Below the pieces are notes generated by a model. It worked only from the letters and a program-made list of their open reading frames with translations. It was not told the DNA's origin and ran no database searches. Positions 33,985 to 47,934 of a DNA stretch of 64,000 nt are shown here, in pieces. This DNA comes from Apostichopus japonicus (taxonomy: Eukaryota; Echinodermata; Holothuroidea; Aspidochirotida; Stichopodidae). The translations under genes were made by a program, and so were the position numbers. How positions within the stretch are numbered: the stretch's first letter is position 1; every line of letters begins with the position of its first letter. The DNA lies in assembly GCF_037975245.1 (NCBI RefSeq), contig NC_092583.1, positions 3,400,764-3,464,763 of the forward strand. The letters are read 5' to 3'.

Positions 33985-34800
33985 AAAGGTTTTCAAGCTT
34001 TGACACCTGTTGACCTCTTTGACCTGTACCAATTTCAATCATGGGTATATATATCTACCGAGTATGGGATATAGTTTTTACAAGTTGTTTCTGACTATAT
34101 CCCATTATGCCCCACTACAGTAACTCATGAATATTAATGAGGTCAAAGGTGTTGTTTTAAAGAGCATATACTTACTACTGTATGTAGTTACATTACCATT
34201 CAGGCTCGAACTAGTAAATTGGACATATGGTTGAATATATATTGAAATTTTAAGAATTTATGTTCAGTCCAGCCCACTCATTAATATTCATGAGATGGAA
34301 ACCAAAAACAGTAGGGGCACATTTACACATTATGGGGCATCAACCTATCCAGTATGAGTTTGATTCAACTTGTTGGTCTTGAGATATCGTGTTGACAAGC
34401 TTTTCAATGTGATAACTCTAGCCACGCCCATTCATGAATAATAATGAGAATGAATTTCTCGATTATATTACCACGTACCTATCATGAACTGACACCGCCA
34501 TACCAAGTATGAACTGACTCAGACATACGGTTGAAGAGTGAAGACATATTGCCATCATTTTCATTTAAGGGCCCCACCCACTCATCAATATGCATAAGAT
34601 GGGGACCACAAACAGTATAGCACATCTGCACATCATGGGGAATCTACCTACCAATGCATGACATTGACTCAACTTGTGCTTCTTGAGATATCGTGTTTAC
34701 AAGTTGGCAGTAACATACACACACGCATGCAGGCACACGTACAAACATGCCAGCAAGATTACAAAGGTTACTGAGCCTTCGGCATCCAAACCAAAAAGAA
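33985..34800. repeat. Degenerate ~280-bp tandem repeat, about 3 copies
   Basis: Recurring CTCATTAATATTCATGAG-type, CATCATGGGG-type and TCTTGAGATATCGTGTT blocks in the same order. No ORF of note. Confidence 0.45.
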
Positions 34801-37384
34801 CGCAAGCAGCTTGGTATTCAGAGAGCACAGGAAACTTGAATGAAATCCATGCATAGTCATTCCTTAAATAAAGAAACAGTTAATATACACTGTGCACCCA
34901 AGTGTTTGATACAAAATGTAAATATTTTCCATATCATTTAATTTATATAATAATATATTTACCTTTACTCTTTTAAATTTGATTCAATGACAGTTCAAAA
35001 TCAGTTGGATATATGGTTAGTGTTTGTCATTTTATTACCACAATAGATGATAAAACTGTCTGGAAGAATATGATAGGCCACACCCAATTATCTCTAATCG
35101 TTGCACACAAATATCCATAGAAAATGTTCATGCTGGAAATGGATATGGAGAAAGAACTGCAAAATATTTTGTTCATTAAAACTGTGATAAAGACATGCAA
35201 TAATACTTCATGTTTGTTCAAATTTTATAGCCTAATGTTATATCTACCTTATATACTTCCACATGTACCACAGCAGCCTAACATGATTTGCATATATCAG
35301 AATCAAAGCTAAACTTGTGACTTACTAATTGCAAGCAGGGAAAACGCTACTCTGCAAACACAACTATACCATTTTGAAACATAGACAAAATTTGTCATCT
35401 ATGAAAATAATAATGCTCAGTACACTAGGTACTACAGAAAGTCAATCTTGTGTGAAAATAGGGAGGTACTGTACAGTTACTTGAGCCATGTAAAAACAAC
35501 CAGCAACTTAAAAAGGTTTTTAGGTTTTATACACTGCAAACTTTCCAATCCAGGAAATCACATTGCATGGCTTAGACTCTTTTAAGTACGTAGAAATTAT
35601 CTGAGAATAATATCCTTACAAAAATTTAAAGTTTACTATTTAGAATTCTGGGAATTTAGTAATTTACTGACTGGCAGGTAATTCTATTCATGTTATTATC
35701 TTTATATATTAATATAAAAATAGCTAAATAATTGCAGTACTGATTACAAATCAAGAGGGAGATTGATCGGGGTTCGTCGTGGAAATCAATTTTATCATCG
35801 ACAAATCTGGTTTATCCATGATCTGTCTCTGTATGGTTGTCAGTTTGCCTCTCATCATGATCCAGGGACTATCAAAAACATCAGACCCTCTACCCTTACA
35901 ATTTACCTCTCCACTCCCCCTCCCCCTTCCCACCCCCCCCTCCTATCTCCACCTCATCCCACAGGAGTAACAAAGTACAGTATATTTACTTTGTCTATCA
36001 CACAATGTTCTCTCTTTGAAACACTGAATGTACCTGTAGCATTTGTACAGAATTCTATTGACACTTTATTCAGTTCTTCAAAATGTTGATATATGCGTTA
36101 CTGTTGCATACACACAGTACATGTGATATGCACGAGTCCACTCGTACTGTACCTAGTACTTACAGTGTGTACAGTATGTTTAAACTCCAACATTAAATTG
36201 ATGACAAGTTGGTTTCATTTTCTATCTTTTTCAATGTTAGTGGGATTTAATTGCTATAGTTTGCAAAAAGGTTGCATACATTTTGTACGAGGTATACAAG
36301 TGGCAGTGGTGGTGGTGAAGGCATGTGGGGGTGGGGTGGGGTGGAGGGGATGGAGGGGGGTGGAGGGGGATGGAGAAGAAACATTCATTGCATGTTTTCA
36401 GGCTATTTGTTCAGTTCATACATGTAATTTGTAAAGCTATTTCCTTTAAAAGTGTTTAGTGGTATGAATGAGTGGTGAGCTTGAAGCTTCATATATGAAA
36501 TCATTAGATGTATGGAAAAAACTGGGTTTTTTTTTTTTCTTGAAAATTTCAACTAATTGAATTACCTGGAAAAATCCAAAATAAATGGGTTTTGTAAACG
36601 TTATATCTTATTCAAGCTTAACAATGACCTGAAAGTAGGAACTGTAACCCAATTCAAGGTAAAAACATCGCAGGGAAATTTGAAGGAAAAAAATGTAACT
36701 ATCCATATCATGGAAGCTCACTTCAAGTTCCCTGTAGGTACGAAGTGCGAAAACTTCATTCAGCATTGTCACTGAACCTGAAACAAAGAGGGATTTTATG
36801 CAGGGATTTAGCCAGCCAGTCACGCAGCCTTGCTTTGCATAGCCAGTTCTGCAAAATCACGGCCTCAATAAGTGTGCATTCGGAATATGTATAGTAGCCA
36901 TGTATCTAATTCATGTCAGACTTTTTTTACTGGGATGGGATGGGTGATGATAAGGGGGGGGATGGATGATTGTATGTGAGTTTCACCAAGATAGATAAAA
37001 TCCTCTTTCACAGGACCAAAACTGTCAATTCAACTCTAAAACTATTCTTCTAACTGTGCAGGCTTTCTAATACCTCCCAAAAGTCCTAGAGTTTTGGACA
37101 AAATATTAGTCTTGAAAGTTGGCCGAAAGTCTGAAATATTAAGAAATTTGGAGACCAATTTTGAGGGGGAGGGTATTGTTTAAGGAGAACAGGGTCACCA
37201 TTCTCACTGGTAAAATTTCTTTGATTGAGAATTGAGAGAACTTATATTGGAAACGGGTGGAACCAATTTTCAACTTTTCGAGAAGACGATTCCACTTTCA
37301 TTTCCCATCAGCGACTTGTGAAGTCTTCTCTGGTTGGGGAATGGAACTTGCTTCAAAGTACCTACTTACTGTATGCAAAACTTG
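34801..37384. other. Non-coding upstream sequence
   Basis: No supported gene. Poly-C and poly-G tracts at about 35915-35943 and 36310-36375. Confidence 0.5.
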
Positions 37385-37700
37385 ACTAACTCTACTAAAA
37401 CATGGAATCTATTTTTATCATAAAAGCCAACCAGGTACTGTAAGGTAAGTTGAAAACCAACTAAAAACGAAGGAACAGCTGGTGCCTGAACCTCCGGTTG
37501 AATACAATCCTTTAAAACTGAAACACATTTCAAGGAAACCATTTACCTAACTGACTCTACTAAAAACATGTTATCTGTTTAAATATGAAAACCAACCAGC
37601 TACTTTAAGGTGAGTAGAAAACAGACCAAGGAACAAACTGCAAATTGCAGGAACAGCTGGTGTCTGAACCTTGGTATGATAAGATCCTTTAAAACTGAAA
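37385..37700. repeat. Diverged tandem duplication, ~170-bp unit
   Basis: Two copies sharing CTCTACTAAAA, AACCAACCAG, GGAACAGCTGGTG and ATCCTTTAAAACTGAAA in the same order. Confidence 0.6.
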
Positions 37701-38454
37701 AAAAAAATTTCCAAAGGAACAGCTGTGCAGTTGTCTCTATAGTCATACATCAGCGAGGCTAAGAGCTCTTGCAAGATCACGCAAGCACGACACTTCACAT
37801 CAATTTGATAGAGACGTATTATAAAGCTTCACGCACTTGTAATAGCGTGCGGATATTAACATGTATTTTGATATGTATGAACTGTATTACCAGCACTTTG
37901 TTGTAAAATGTTTTTACATTGTTCATATGTGCATTATCTGGGGTATAGTAGTTAATTTCCCATCTTCAAAGTTAATGTCTATCTGAAACTTTCTCATTTG
38001 TTGTATATTTGTATTTTTTGGTAGTTGTCTTGGCTACAATGGTTAAATTGAAAACATCTGGTTATCAGCAACTTTTTCTTACAGATGTAAAAACCAGCTT
38101 TAATAATACAAAGCAGACAATTGATAGATCTATTGGTAAACTACCATGTATGGAATATTTTGCAACCCACCCCACTCCTTTATTGGGGGCTGGGGGGGGG
38201 AAGGGTCAAAAGTCTTGTGTTCAAAGCAGCAAGTTGGACTATTTTGAAATTAACCCTTCTGCCACACAGATTTTAAACAAACAAGAAATAAACATACTGT
38301 CTAGCACATGTATCGCTTGGGTATTTACAAGCAATGATACTTACCTGTCTCTCCTCTACTATTGCACTTTCCCCATCTACCTAACCTAATAACAATAATT
38401 CAAACTGATGCAAGATTATCACCAGAATAGGCTTCTATACTTTGCTAAATGGTT

Positions 38455-38580
38455 GATTCGGAAAGGGAGGTGATGGGTGATTACCTGGATGGCCAAGGTG
38501 GGGGGAGGGGGCAGTGCTGAAATATTACCCTTTTTTAAGCTAGGTAGATGGGGAAAGTGCGGTAGTAAGGTCGAGACATG
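38455..38580 (+). repeat. Dispersed repeat D1, copy 2
   Basis: GATTCGGAAAGG, GGGGGCAGTGCTGAAA and TAGGTAGATGGGGAAAGTGC, as in the copy at 42160-42290. Confidence 0.5.
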
Positions 38581-39551
38581 TAAGGCACAGCAAATTCCAT
38601 ATTTCATCTACGTTGAGAAAAGTAAATCAATCCTTAGGTATTGTACTGTACTCTACACTCACAAGATTATACACAAACACAAGGGATTCTTTTGAATGCA
38701 ATTTCATCATTCAATAAAATCACAAATTGTTGAATACTATCTGACAGAAAATATAAACTACAAATCATGTTACGAATCAGACAGAATTAATTCGTATAAA
38801 AATATATACCACATTTTAAATCAATGGAGCACGAATGTTGAAACCCAGAACTTTAATACAGAGACTCTCAATGCAACAGGTTTTTTCCATTGCGTAGTTT
38901 TAACGACATTATGAATATAATTCAACTTGTTGAAAAGACACAATGCTACGTAGACACTGCCCCACTTAAAATCTCATCCCCCTTGTGTCATAGCATTGCC
39001 TGGTTAAAACCGAAACCTCGGTACGGTACTTGGGAAAAACACCTTTCGTGGTAGCAGACAGCAGCTCTCCGATAGACCGTACACGGTTGGGTTAATGTAA
39101 TAAATGCTGCTCCGTGAAACGAATATTAATTATGCAAACAAAGACCAGCAGTTCAAACATGGAATTAACTAAGTTATAACTGCAGCGGAGTCTATACTGT
39201 GCTTTAAGTCATACGAGCGGTCCAATACAAAGAGATAATAATTACCTTGAATCATGAAAGTCTGCATAACAAACCCGCATCGGGCGGTTCGACTCTAGTT
39301 ACATTTTACACACTGTTTAAAACTGTAGGCTTATATGGAAAACATTACAACTGTATCTTAATTTTCGGCAACAAAGAGAATTTGTTTTCCCCACTTGTAT
39401 CAAAGCATGTAAACTAAGCAAAAAAGAAGGAATATTAAAAAAGGAAAAAAAAAATGATGAAAAATATCAACAGATAGATCAAATACTACTTGCTCAGTGA
39501 ATTAAATTTTAGACTTGTTCCAGTCTTTAGCGATTTACTGGCCCAACTGTG

Positions 39552-39613
39552 TACTGCATATCAAAGAACATAAAAAGCAAGGATCCAAAATGGCATATCT
39601 AAAATATTCTTCA
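39552..39613 (+). repeat. 62-bp direct repeat, left copy
   Basis: Starts TACTGCATATCAAAGAACAT and ends AAATATTCTTCA. Identical by eye to 40341-40402. Confidence 0.85.
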
Positions 39614-40340
39614 CCTGTTTTGGATGTGCCCTATTTAGGGGGGTAGGGGCACTGGGGGCATATGCCCCCACTTTTTCCCAAAAAAGCAAATGTGCCCTAC
39701 TGGCAAATAAAATGTCTTTTGGATATCTTAAGCCTTTGTTAATTTTAGTATTTTTTTTTACTTATTTATTTTTAGTCTGTAAATGCTATTTTTAAAAAAG
39801 CATCCCATATCTTTTTCTAGCACGGTTAACAATAAACAGTCTCAATAAATAAAAAATCAATGTTGCAGCGCACCATAATAGTATTGATAGCTCACTAACC
39901 CATCATATACATTTAAGTTTATGGCCGGTGTGTATCGGTTTATACTGTAGCATAACGAATGGTGGTTGTGGAATGAGAAAGTGCACCTCTAATGTTGTGC
40001 CCCCCCCCCACACTTTTTGGAAGCTTCCTACCCACTGGCCCTATCCTACTATCTCCACCAGACATAGACAATGATGATTTGCTTTAACCTTGTTTTCTCT
40101 CAAAGTCATTACTACCAGTAAATAAATATGACAGAAAATTTCAAAACCATCCCGGTTTTATCACTTACGAGCGTCAAGCTTACTATATCCAGTACCCTCA
40201 CAAATTTATAACATTATATAACAGGCTCCAAGCCAAGAACCATCTGGCAAGGCACCGTTCTTTAAGCTTACTGTTCATTTTTTAGTAACCATTCACTTGT
40301 GATCAACCACCCTCCTATAAATTCTACAAACCAAATTACT

Positions 40341-40402
40341 TACTGCATATCAAAGAACATAAAAAGCAAGGATCCAAAATGGCATATCTAAAATATTCTT
40401 CA
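40341..40402 (+). repeat. 62-bp direct repeat, right copy
   Basis: Second copy, 789 bp downstream of the first. The sequence between contains G-run and C-run ends (near 39640 and 40004). Confidence 0.85.
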
Positions 40403-40883
40403 AACATACACATATTGTACTGTAGCTGAATCAATCCAGATATCTGGACACTGGAGCAGGTTTCGAGTCCGATTTATCTCTGGAAGTGTCCGGTATAGTA
40501 CTTTGTCTCAGAATTGTGAACAAATTTCCATTTTCAATTCAAATAACGACCACATACACTTTCAAACCTTGACAAGCATTTTACAAACACAATCTCAAAA
40601 ACAAACAAAAACAAAAAATTTTCCTTTCGAATACTGAGACATCATGTACTGTGACATTTAACCCCTTTAAACATCTGGGATTAATCTAGAGATCGATCAA
40701 ATTTTTGTTTTCTTGAAATCTTTCCTACATGATACTGTAATAATTGGAAGACAATTACTGATGACCTTTGACCTTGGACTAGTGTGAATACCCTGGCCAT
40801 AGGTTATCAGAATACAACTGCCTTGAACTCCAAAACCTTTTCTCTCTCTTAATTGCACATCCAATACTCCACTCCTGTCACTC

Positions 40884-41251
40884 TTAAAGGCATTGAAGAC
40901 TCGCCCCAAACTGCGTGCCGCCCTCTGAAAAAGTTAACTTTCTGTTGCTTGCAAGTGACGTTTTGTTTGTGTCGCTACAAAATGCAGACAGTAATGAAAC
41001 GTGATACCTTGTTATCTTTAGCTGGACCTGAGATGTCCATGGCTGTATCGTTTTTACACTGTGCTGTGGGTATTGACCGCAGCTGTATGTACTGACTGTA
41101 CACTAGTGTCTAATTACCGGCGGAAGCAAGCTGTGTGTGTATTTTCTGGGATCGATGGTGGTGTCTAACACTTCTGCTACACCTCATTCGAAACTAGGTC
41201 AGATTACCGGCATTAGACGTTTCTTTTTGCGCGAGTCTTCACACCCTTTAA
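40884..41251 (-). mobile_element. MITE M1, copy 4
   Basis: Reverse-oriented copy, TTAA-bounded, close to the others over its length. Confidence 0.87.
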
Positions 41252-42159
41252 GTTCTATTAGAACCATGCTCTTGGAAGTATGCAGGAAACAATCAGCCAG
41301 TACAGAGCGCCCCCACGACACTTGAGCGGAGGGAGAGAGGGGGGGAGGACCAGGGGAGCCATGGCTCGCAATAATTTTCACTGCAATGATATTTACATGG
41401 ATGGGTGGTGATGCTGCTGCAAGAACTATATTTACCACTTCCCCACCCCAACCACAAACCTTTATCGGGGTCCTTGCATTAATAAATGAATTTACTTTAA
41501 AAAAATTATACTTGTGGTATATTCAGTTTATTCTATCTTGACTGGATCATGAAAATATTCTGCTTCTAGCATTTAAAGTTTTAAACCTTTTCGGGATGTT
41601 AAGAAAATTTCAATGAGCACATGTACACAGTATATCATGTATGTACTGTACACTCAAATTGTAATCATGTCTTGACTTACAGTTCACATTAAAAAGTTGA
41701 TTTTCATTTCTATATGGCCTCTCTTACCCCCCCCCCCCCCATCCTTTGATTGGTCTTATAGGTCAGTTTCTGACATATATGGAGCAAGAGTCTTCCTGCG
41801 CTAATGTCACTCACCCTTCCTTCATATTCTAATCATTTCTGCTCCACCCGTCCGTCCGTCCGTTCTCCTTTCGTCTTCCTGATTAAAGAGTAACCGACCA
41901 CAGAGCAGTGGAAGAAAATTTCTCAGCTTTGTGATAGAGTATTTTGACATGTATTGGAAGGTTGTCAATATAACCTCTCCTTCCGTATTATGAAAACTAT
42001 GAAGCATATAATGTTTAAGGAGTCTGAACTATCTAAAAAATTGTTTCCGGAAATCAGGCAGATATTTCAAACCAATTAGTTAACAGAGTAACTCGTAAGA
42101 AACGGGTGAAAATTGTTACGCAAGAATCGCTGACAAAAATGTGTTGTATCTTCCTAAGT

Positions 42160-42290
42160 GGTAGATTCGGAAGGAAGCGAGGGCGCAGTGCTAAAACGTT
42201 CCAACTTCCAAGTTGTAGTAGTTAGTTAGATGGGAAAGTGCAGATGTGGAGTGGGAGACAGGTGGGAGAGGAGCGAAGTAAATTCATAAC
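42160..42290 (+). repeat. Dispersed repeat D1, copy 3
   Basis: GATTCGGAAGG, GGCGCAGTGCTAAAA, TTAGATGGGAAAGTGCAG and GTGGGAGACAGGTGGGAGAG, the same order as copies 1 and 2. Confidence 0.5.
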
Positions 42291-42690
42291 AAAATACCAG
42301 ACAAAACTACATACCCAGGTGCAGTGTGTGTTCATCCCTCCAACACTCTCATACATACTACACAGTCACATACTGTGTACACAGTCACGTACTGTACACA
42401 GTGTTTATTATTACTATTTTTTATCTTAATTTTTATTATTATTTATTTTATTATCTATACAGTATTTACATGGTAATGCTATCTCTTCTTCTACTTTTTG
42501 CTCTCAAGTCGTTTGTTTCAGGGATACCGAATTGTACATCAATTGGTTTTTGAGATGTTGAAATCTTCTTAATTCCTTCCTAAATCGCTTCTACTGAAAG
42601 TATAACAGCATTTTAAGCTGAAATGGGGATCAGGTTAAGAGTTATTTTATTTTGTTTTTGAAAGGCATTTAAAGTTGAGAAGTTATAAAA

Positions 42691-43375
42691 TTTTAAAAAG
42701 GAATCTTATTATATATCTGTGCTTTTACTGAAAGTCAAATCTTTAAGTACTGTTTATGCCATGATTGTAATTTTACCTTCCATTGAAGTTATTAATTATT
42801 CATACCCTAATACAACATTACAACATTCATAATACTGTCTGTAAGTTACCTTCGGATAAAAAAAACAAGGCGTATAAAATGTATAAAATGCCCAAACGTA
42901 TACAATTTTAAAAAGGAATCTTAGAGATGTCTATCTGAGCTTTTACTTTTAAGTCGAATATTCAAGTACTGTTTATGGCCATGATGGTAAAAAGAAAATT
43001 CTTAAAAAGAAAAAAAAATTGAAAGTTTACCGTCAATTTGAAGGTATTAGTTATACATACCCTAATACACCATTACAACATTAATAATAGTGTCTGTAAG
43101 TCACCTTCGTATAAAAACAAGGCGTATAAAATGTATATATATAAAATGCGCAAAACGTATACAATTTTAAAAAGGAATCTTAGAGATGTCTATCTGAGCT
43201 TTTACTTAAAGTCGAATATTCAAGTACTGTTTATGGCCATGATTGTAAAAAGAAAATTCTTAAAAAGAAAAAAAATCGAAAGTTTACCGTCGATTTGAAG
43301 GTATTAATTATTCATACCCTAATATACCGTTACAACGTTCATAATACTGTCTGTAAGTTACTTTCGTAAAAAAAA
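42691..43375. repeat. Tandem repeat, 215-260-bp unit, 3 copies
   Basis: Each copy starts TTTTAAAAAGGAATCTTA and contains CAAGTACTGTTTATG, CATACCCTAATA and CTGTCTGTAAGT. Confidence 0.8.
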
Positions 43376-43848
43376 ACGAATGACAAATATTTGCACATTG
43401 GACCAACTCAAGGGCTGAACAACACTTGCTGTTACCATAGCAACATATATTTAGGACAACCTACATTTTGGAGGGACTGCTTTGCCATTTAAGCTAAAAC
43501 GAATGTTTACTGCGTATAAATCATAATTTAGGGCATTCTTCCGGCACTGACAGTACCATCAAATTTGCTTTCTGTTTATTTAAAACATGAATCATGTGCA
43601 ATTTTTTTTTCCACAGGCTCTTCAAATGAAAGAACCATCTAGCCAAAACAATATTCCTACAGCACACACTAAAACGTATTTCCTTTTTCTATATGTAAAT
43701 ATTATGGTAATTTACATAGAAACAAACAAAACTTCAGATTTATTGTGGTGATCAATCTGTTAATGAAGGATCGAAAAGTCAACGAGGAATAATACGACAA
43801 AATGACAAACGATGCAACAGACTCGGTAAGTAAATATTGAATCATGTG

Positions 43849-44150
43849 CATAATGTACAGATGTACAAATACATACAAATGAGAAAAATGGAACACAAAA
43901 TATGCAAAAGTCACCAAGTTTGTAAATTTTCTTGTTACAGTCAATAAATAATCATGTGCATAATGCACAGATGTACAAATACATACAGTATATAAATGAG
44001 AAAATGGAACACAAAATATGCAAAAGTCCCCAAATTTGGAAATTATGTCTTGTCACAGTCAATACATAATCATGTGCATAATGCACAGATGTACATGAGA
44101 AAATGCAGCACAAACTATGCAAAAGTCACCAAGTTTGGAAATTATGTCAT
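43849..44150. repeat. Tandem repeat, ~100-118-bp unit, 3 copies
   Basis: Units contain ATCATGTGCATAATGCACAG, then ATGCAAAAGTCACCAAGTTT. Confidence 0.85.
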
Positions 44151-44848
44151 ATTTTTGTGCACTAACAAGGTAGTCCGAGGAATAATAACAATCTAGATTC
44201 CTGTACGAGTAGCATTGACTGTATTATATATGTTCTTTGTGTTGCATCATCCTGTCATGGCAATTTTACAAAAATTTATCAAGCACTGCTGATACAAGAT
44301 TTGCTGTTGACAGGGGCGGATCCAGGGGGGGGCCCGGGGGGCCCGGGCCCCCCCTTTTTGAAAATCCTGATTTTTTTTTTTACCGCGCTCGAGGGAAAGG
44401 GCCCCATGCGTGATCAGTGGCGTAGCTACGGGGGCCTGGGGGGCCGAGGCCCCCCATGAAATAGGCTGGCCCCCCACTGGCCCCCCAGTGGGAATGGGGT
44501 AAAAAAAAATGTTGTAAAAAAATAAAAATAAGTGCGATTCACTTATTTTTATGTTCAATAATTTTGGGAAATAGAGTTACACAATTATCTCGTCTGCATC
44601 TGGCAGAATAAGAAAATACAATATCTGTAGTAATCATGAGAATGGTCACACAGAATGGCATGGCAATGGTCGATGCGACGATTGCGACCATATACCACGA
44701 ACCTTGTTGTGCTGCGCGATATCGATATCTGCTGAAAATATGTTCAGTGCTTCCACCTAGCGCAACAATCTATCAAAAGATTGGCTCCGTTTGTACTGAG
44801 CCGAGGTATCAGGTTTTCATATATTGCCTCGAGTCAAATGAATATATG

Positions 44849-45233
44849 CAGGCGCGGATCCAGGGGGGTCCAGGGGGTCCGGACCCCCTGCTCTTGGCCC
44901 CCAAAAAAAAGAGAAAAAAAAGAGAGAAAAAAGAGAGAGAAAAAATAATTACATTAAACGCCAATTTTAAACATGTAGGACGTCAGAAAAGCGGTTATCC
45001 TCACAAGTCATCCAGGTGTGTCTTTTCCGTCAAATGAACTATAGTGTGCACGCGTGCTACACGTGCCAAAAATGCCTAACGATCTCAATTTTCAGACCGA
45101 AAAGTTTCAAACTTGAGGTGGTGTTCGAATTATTTTGGGCGGTGAGGTTACAGAGCGTTAGGCTGCTAGGATGCGCTAACGAATTTTTCATGAGCAAACC
45201 CCTCACCCTTCCAGAATCCTGGATCCAGCCCTG
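44849..45233. mobile_element. Possible inner hAT-like MITE
   Basis: Ends CAGGCGCGGATCCAGG and CCTGGATCCAGCCCTG are inverted, but the flanks (AATATATG, TATCAAAC) do not match, so the pairing may be accidental. Confidence 0.35.
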
Positions 45234-45835
45234 TATCAAACAGTGGTGACGGAACGGGAGGGGATTGGGGGCTAAAGGCATTATGAGTTTTGTATCATCT
45301 CAACTCATCTGATATGTAGTACCATATTTCATAGATTGTTTTTTTCTCATCAATTGAGAAATTGCAGACATGAGATCCATATTTTCAGGCTAGGTACATG
45401 CTGCTTAGAATACTCGGGAAGTGCCGTTTCCGGCCATCTAGGGGGTTTGTAAAGCCAAAAATTTTCTTGTACGCTCCGCGCCAACCGATGATGGCGCTCC
45501 GCTTAGATAGTCTTACATTCAGGCGCGGCTGGACCAGTCACAAATCCTGCATCCGCCCCTGATATGTCATTGAATATTCCACAAAACAACTTTTTTATGC
45601 CCACGAAACTGTCAACATGATTTTCACTACTGGTAGAGATATAAAATATTGGGAATTCTGAATTTCCTGCAAACATGCGGCTGTGCCTGTTCAATACTCA
45701 CTACTGTATCGCCTTAAAAAATGATGAGTGGAAATAGTTTCTCCAGGACCGTATCGAATCGTGGGTATCGAGTGCGTCTGATATACGAACGTACGTATAC
45801 GTACGTCTATGATGATATGCACTGTACTGTACTGA

Positions 45836-46055
45836 TAAAAACATAGGTGAATTTCACTCCATTGGAGTGATCACTGAGCACATTCCGGTATAAGAGTGAA
45901 TTTCCACTCCATTGGAGTAAATCTTAACTCCTAATAGAGTTATATTCACTCATATTAGGAGTGAGGGTTAACTCCAATAGAGTTAAATTTCACTCTTAAT
46001 TTGAAGTGCGCCGAGTGATCACTCCAATGGAATGAAATCCACTCATTTGTTTTTA
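45836..46055. mobile_element. Foldback-type MITE, 220 bp
   Basis: Inverted ends of about 38 bases starting TAAAAACA, with CCATTGGAGTGATCAC shared at both ends. The interior holds further ACTCC/GGAGT palindromes, so most of it can fold on itself. Confidence 0.65.
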
Positions 46056-47934
46056 GAGTGTTGCTAGATATATGAAGAAGAAATTTACATACCAATACAT
46101 GTTATCGGTCATCGATTGGCACAAAAAGCCAGATTCTGATGACAGCTGCCTCAAGAAACCCAATAAATGGCCTAATTAGCACCGAGCCACCAATGTGGAC
46201 CATTACCAAAACATCGATGCGTGTTAGTCTTCCATCCCCTTCCTCTAATGCTATTTAAGGCCACATATGGGCATATCCTGCAAATCTACCGGTAGCCCAC
46301 AGGGGTTTGAGTTGGGAGAAAGGCCTTGACACCTTAAAACGACAAATGATGCCAACTTCCCTCAAGTTAAAAGTCTGGCTGCGTTGGCAAGGCCAGTCAG
46401 CATGAAAGAGAAAAAACTTTTTTTGCATTTCTGTCACCAAAGTTGCACATCTTTTTGGTTGCTATTTTGCCTCACAGGTGCCATCTCCTGCGATCTGGGG
46501 GGTGCTGAAATCTCAAATTTTCTCTGTACGCTCCGCGCCAACCAAGGTGGCGCTCCGCTAAGATAGTAACCTCCGGCCCCCCACAAGAAAGAACAGCCCC
46601 CGATGGCCCCCCACTCAAAAAATCCTAGCTACGCCAATGTGCGTGTAATTTTTTGTAAAATAAATTTGCAAAAAGACCATCATTCTGATAAAGTGAAGGT
46701 GAGATGGGAACTCTGACTGCATCAATAGTCTCCATCTGGAAGGGGGCATCCAAGATGAAATGGCCTGGAGTAGCCTGGTAAAAAGTAGTTTGCATCACCA
46801 CCTACTCCCCAAAGACGTAAATCCCAGCTCATTGCTCGAAATTGCAAATATATGCCCGGCAAACCATGAATACATGATTTATTGGAAATAAATTTTACTC
46901 CAAACTTTCACGAAAAGTAGCACCAGATTGCACCGAGGACCTCCATATTTTGTGAAATTTTCCAAAGGGGAGGGGCACCCACTCCCCTTAGACCCCTCCC
47001 CCAGGACGACGATTAGGCATTTCCCATCTGGGCCCCCCCTTCGGCGAAATCCTGGATCCGCCACTGGTTGATGATATCAATAATCATAATATCAAGAGAT
47101 TTACTTCCTAGAATTTTATTTTGTCACCAATTGACTGCTAGCAAGTAATTATTGATTATATCTGCTTCAAAATTTTGGGAGTTTTTGAATATCAAATTTT
47201 CAAGACAGACATATTTTTATGAGCAAAGAGAACGTTGCAATTATATGCAACATCTTTTCTGTACTGCCCAATGATGTTCATACATTTTCGATATAGTATG
47301 GTAGATATTTAAGAGAAAAACATGTTTCACTTTATGAGTCAAATTTTGCTAAAATTGGATAACTAGAAAAGCAAAAGCAATGGGGGTGGGGGGGGGGCTT
47401 CAAAGCACCCACAATGGTATAATGAACCTATATTCATAACGATGAAAGCAAAATAGGATATCAAATTCATAGAGAATAAAAATATTTTTTTATGAGCAAT
47501 GGGAACTGAAAGTGTACAATATATGGGACATTTTGTGCACAGTAAGTCTACTCAACGAAGGGAACTTGTTAGAGTCAGTAGGGAAACATTCTTGATTTCA
47601 TTTAAGTCAAACTTTTGTTGAGCTTGGCAAAAACTTTAATAAAAACAAAAAACAATGCAGTTGGCAAAACATCCAAACAGTAAAACAATGGTTAGTTGCA
47701 TCTACAGTCATAACAATGAACTCAAAACAAGAATATCTAATTTCCCTGAAGACACGAATGGATGATTTCCGTGTTGCCCGTTCAGCTTCAACTTGTATCC
47801 CGTCAGTTTAGGTTTAAAGAGTTATTTTTGACTATGTGCGTACATGTGTGTCATTGTTTGTGATTTCCCTTTTTTTCTGTTACTCAGCCTGAATGCAATA
47901 ATCTAGATTTTACTCAACTCGTAGAATCACACAA

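Larger units (their letters stand above)
44415..46639. mobile_element. Nested hAT-like element, 2.2 kb
   Basis: Left end CAGTGGCGTAGCTACGG; the right end is the complement of CATTGGCGTAGCTAGG. Flanked by TGCGTGAT and TGCGTGTA (6 of 8). It contains a further CAGGCGCGGATCCAGG to CCTGGATCCAGCCCTG pair at 44849-45233 and a foldback element. No transposase recognised. Confidence 0.62.
44311..47066. mobile_element. Outer hAT-like element, 2.76 kb, carrying a nested element
   Basis: Left end CAGGGGCGGATCCAGG; the right end is the complement of CAGTGGCGGATCCAGG. Flanks GCTGTTGA and GTTGATGA match at 6 of 8 bases, a worn target duplication. No transposase reading frame was found; about 2.2 kb of its length is the nested element. 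Confidence 0.6.
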
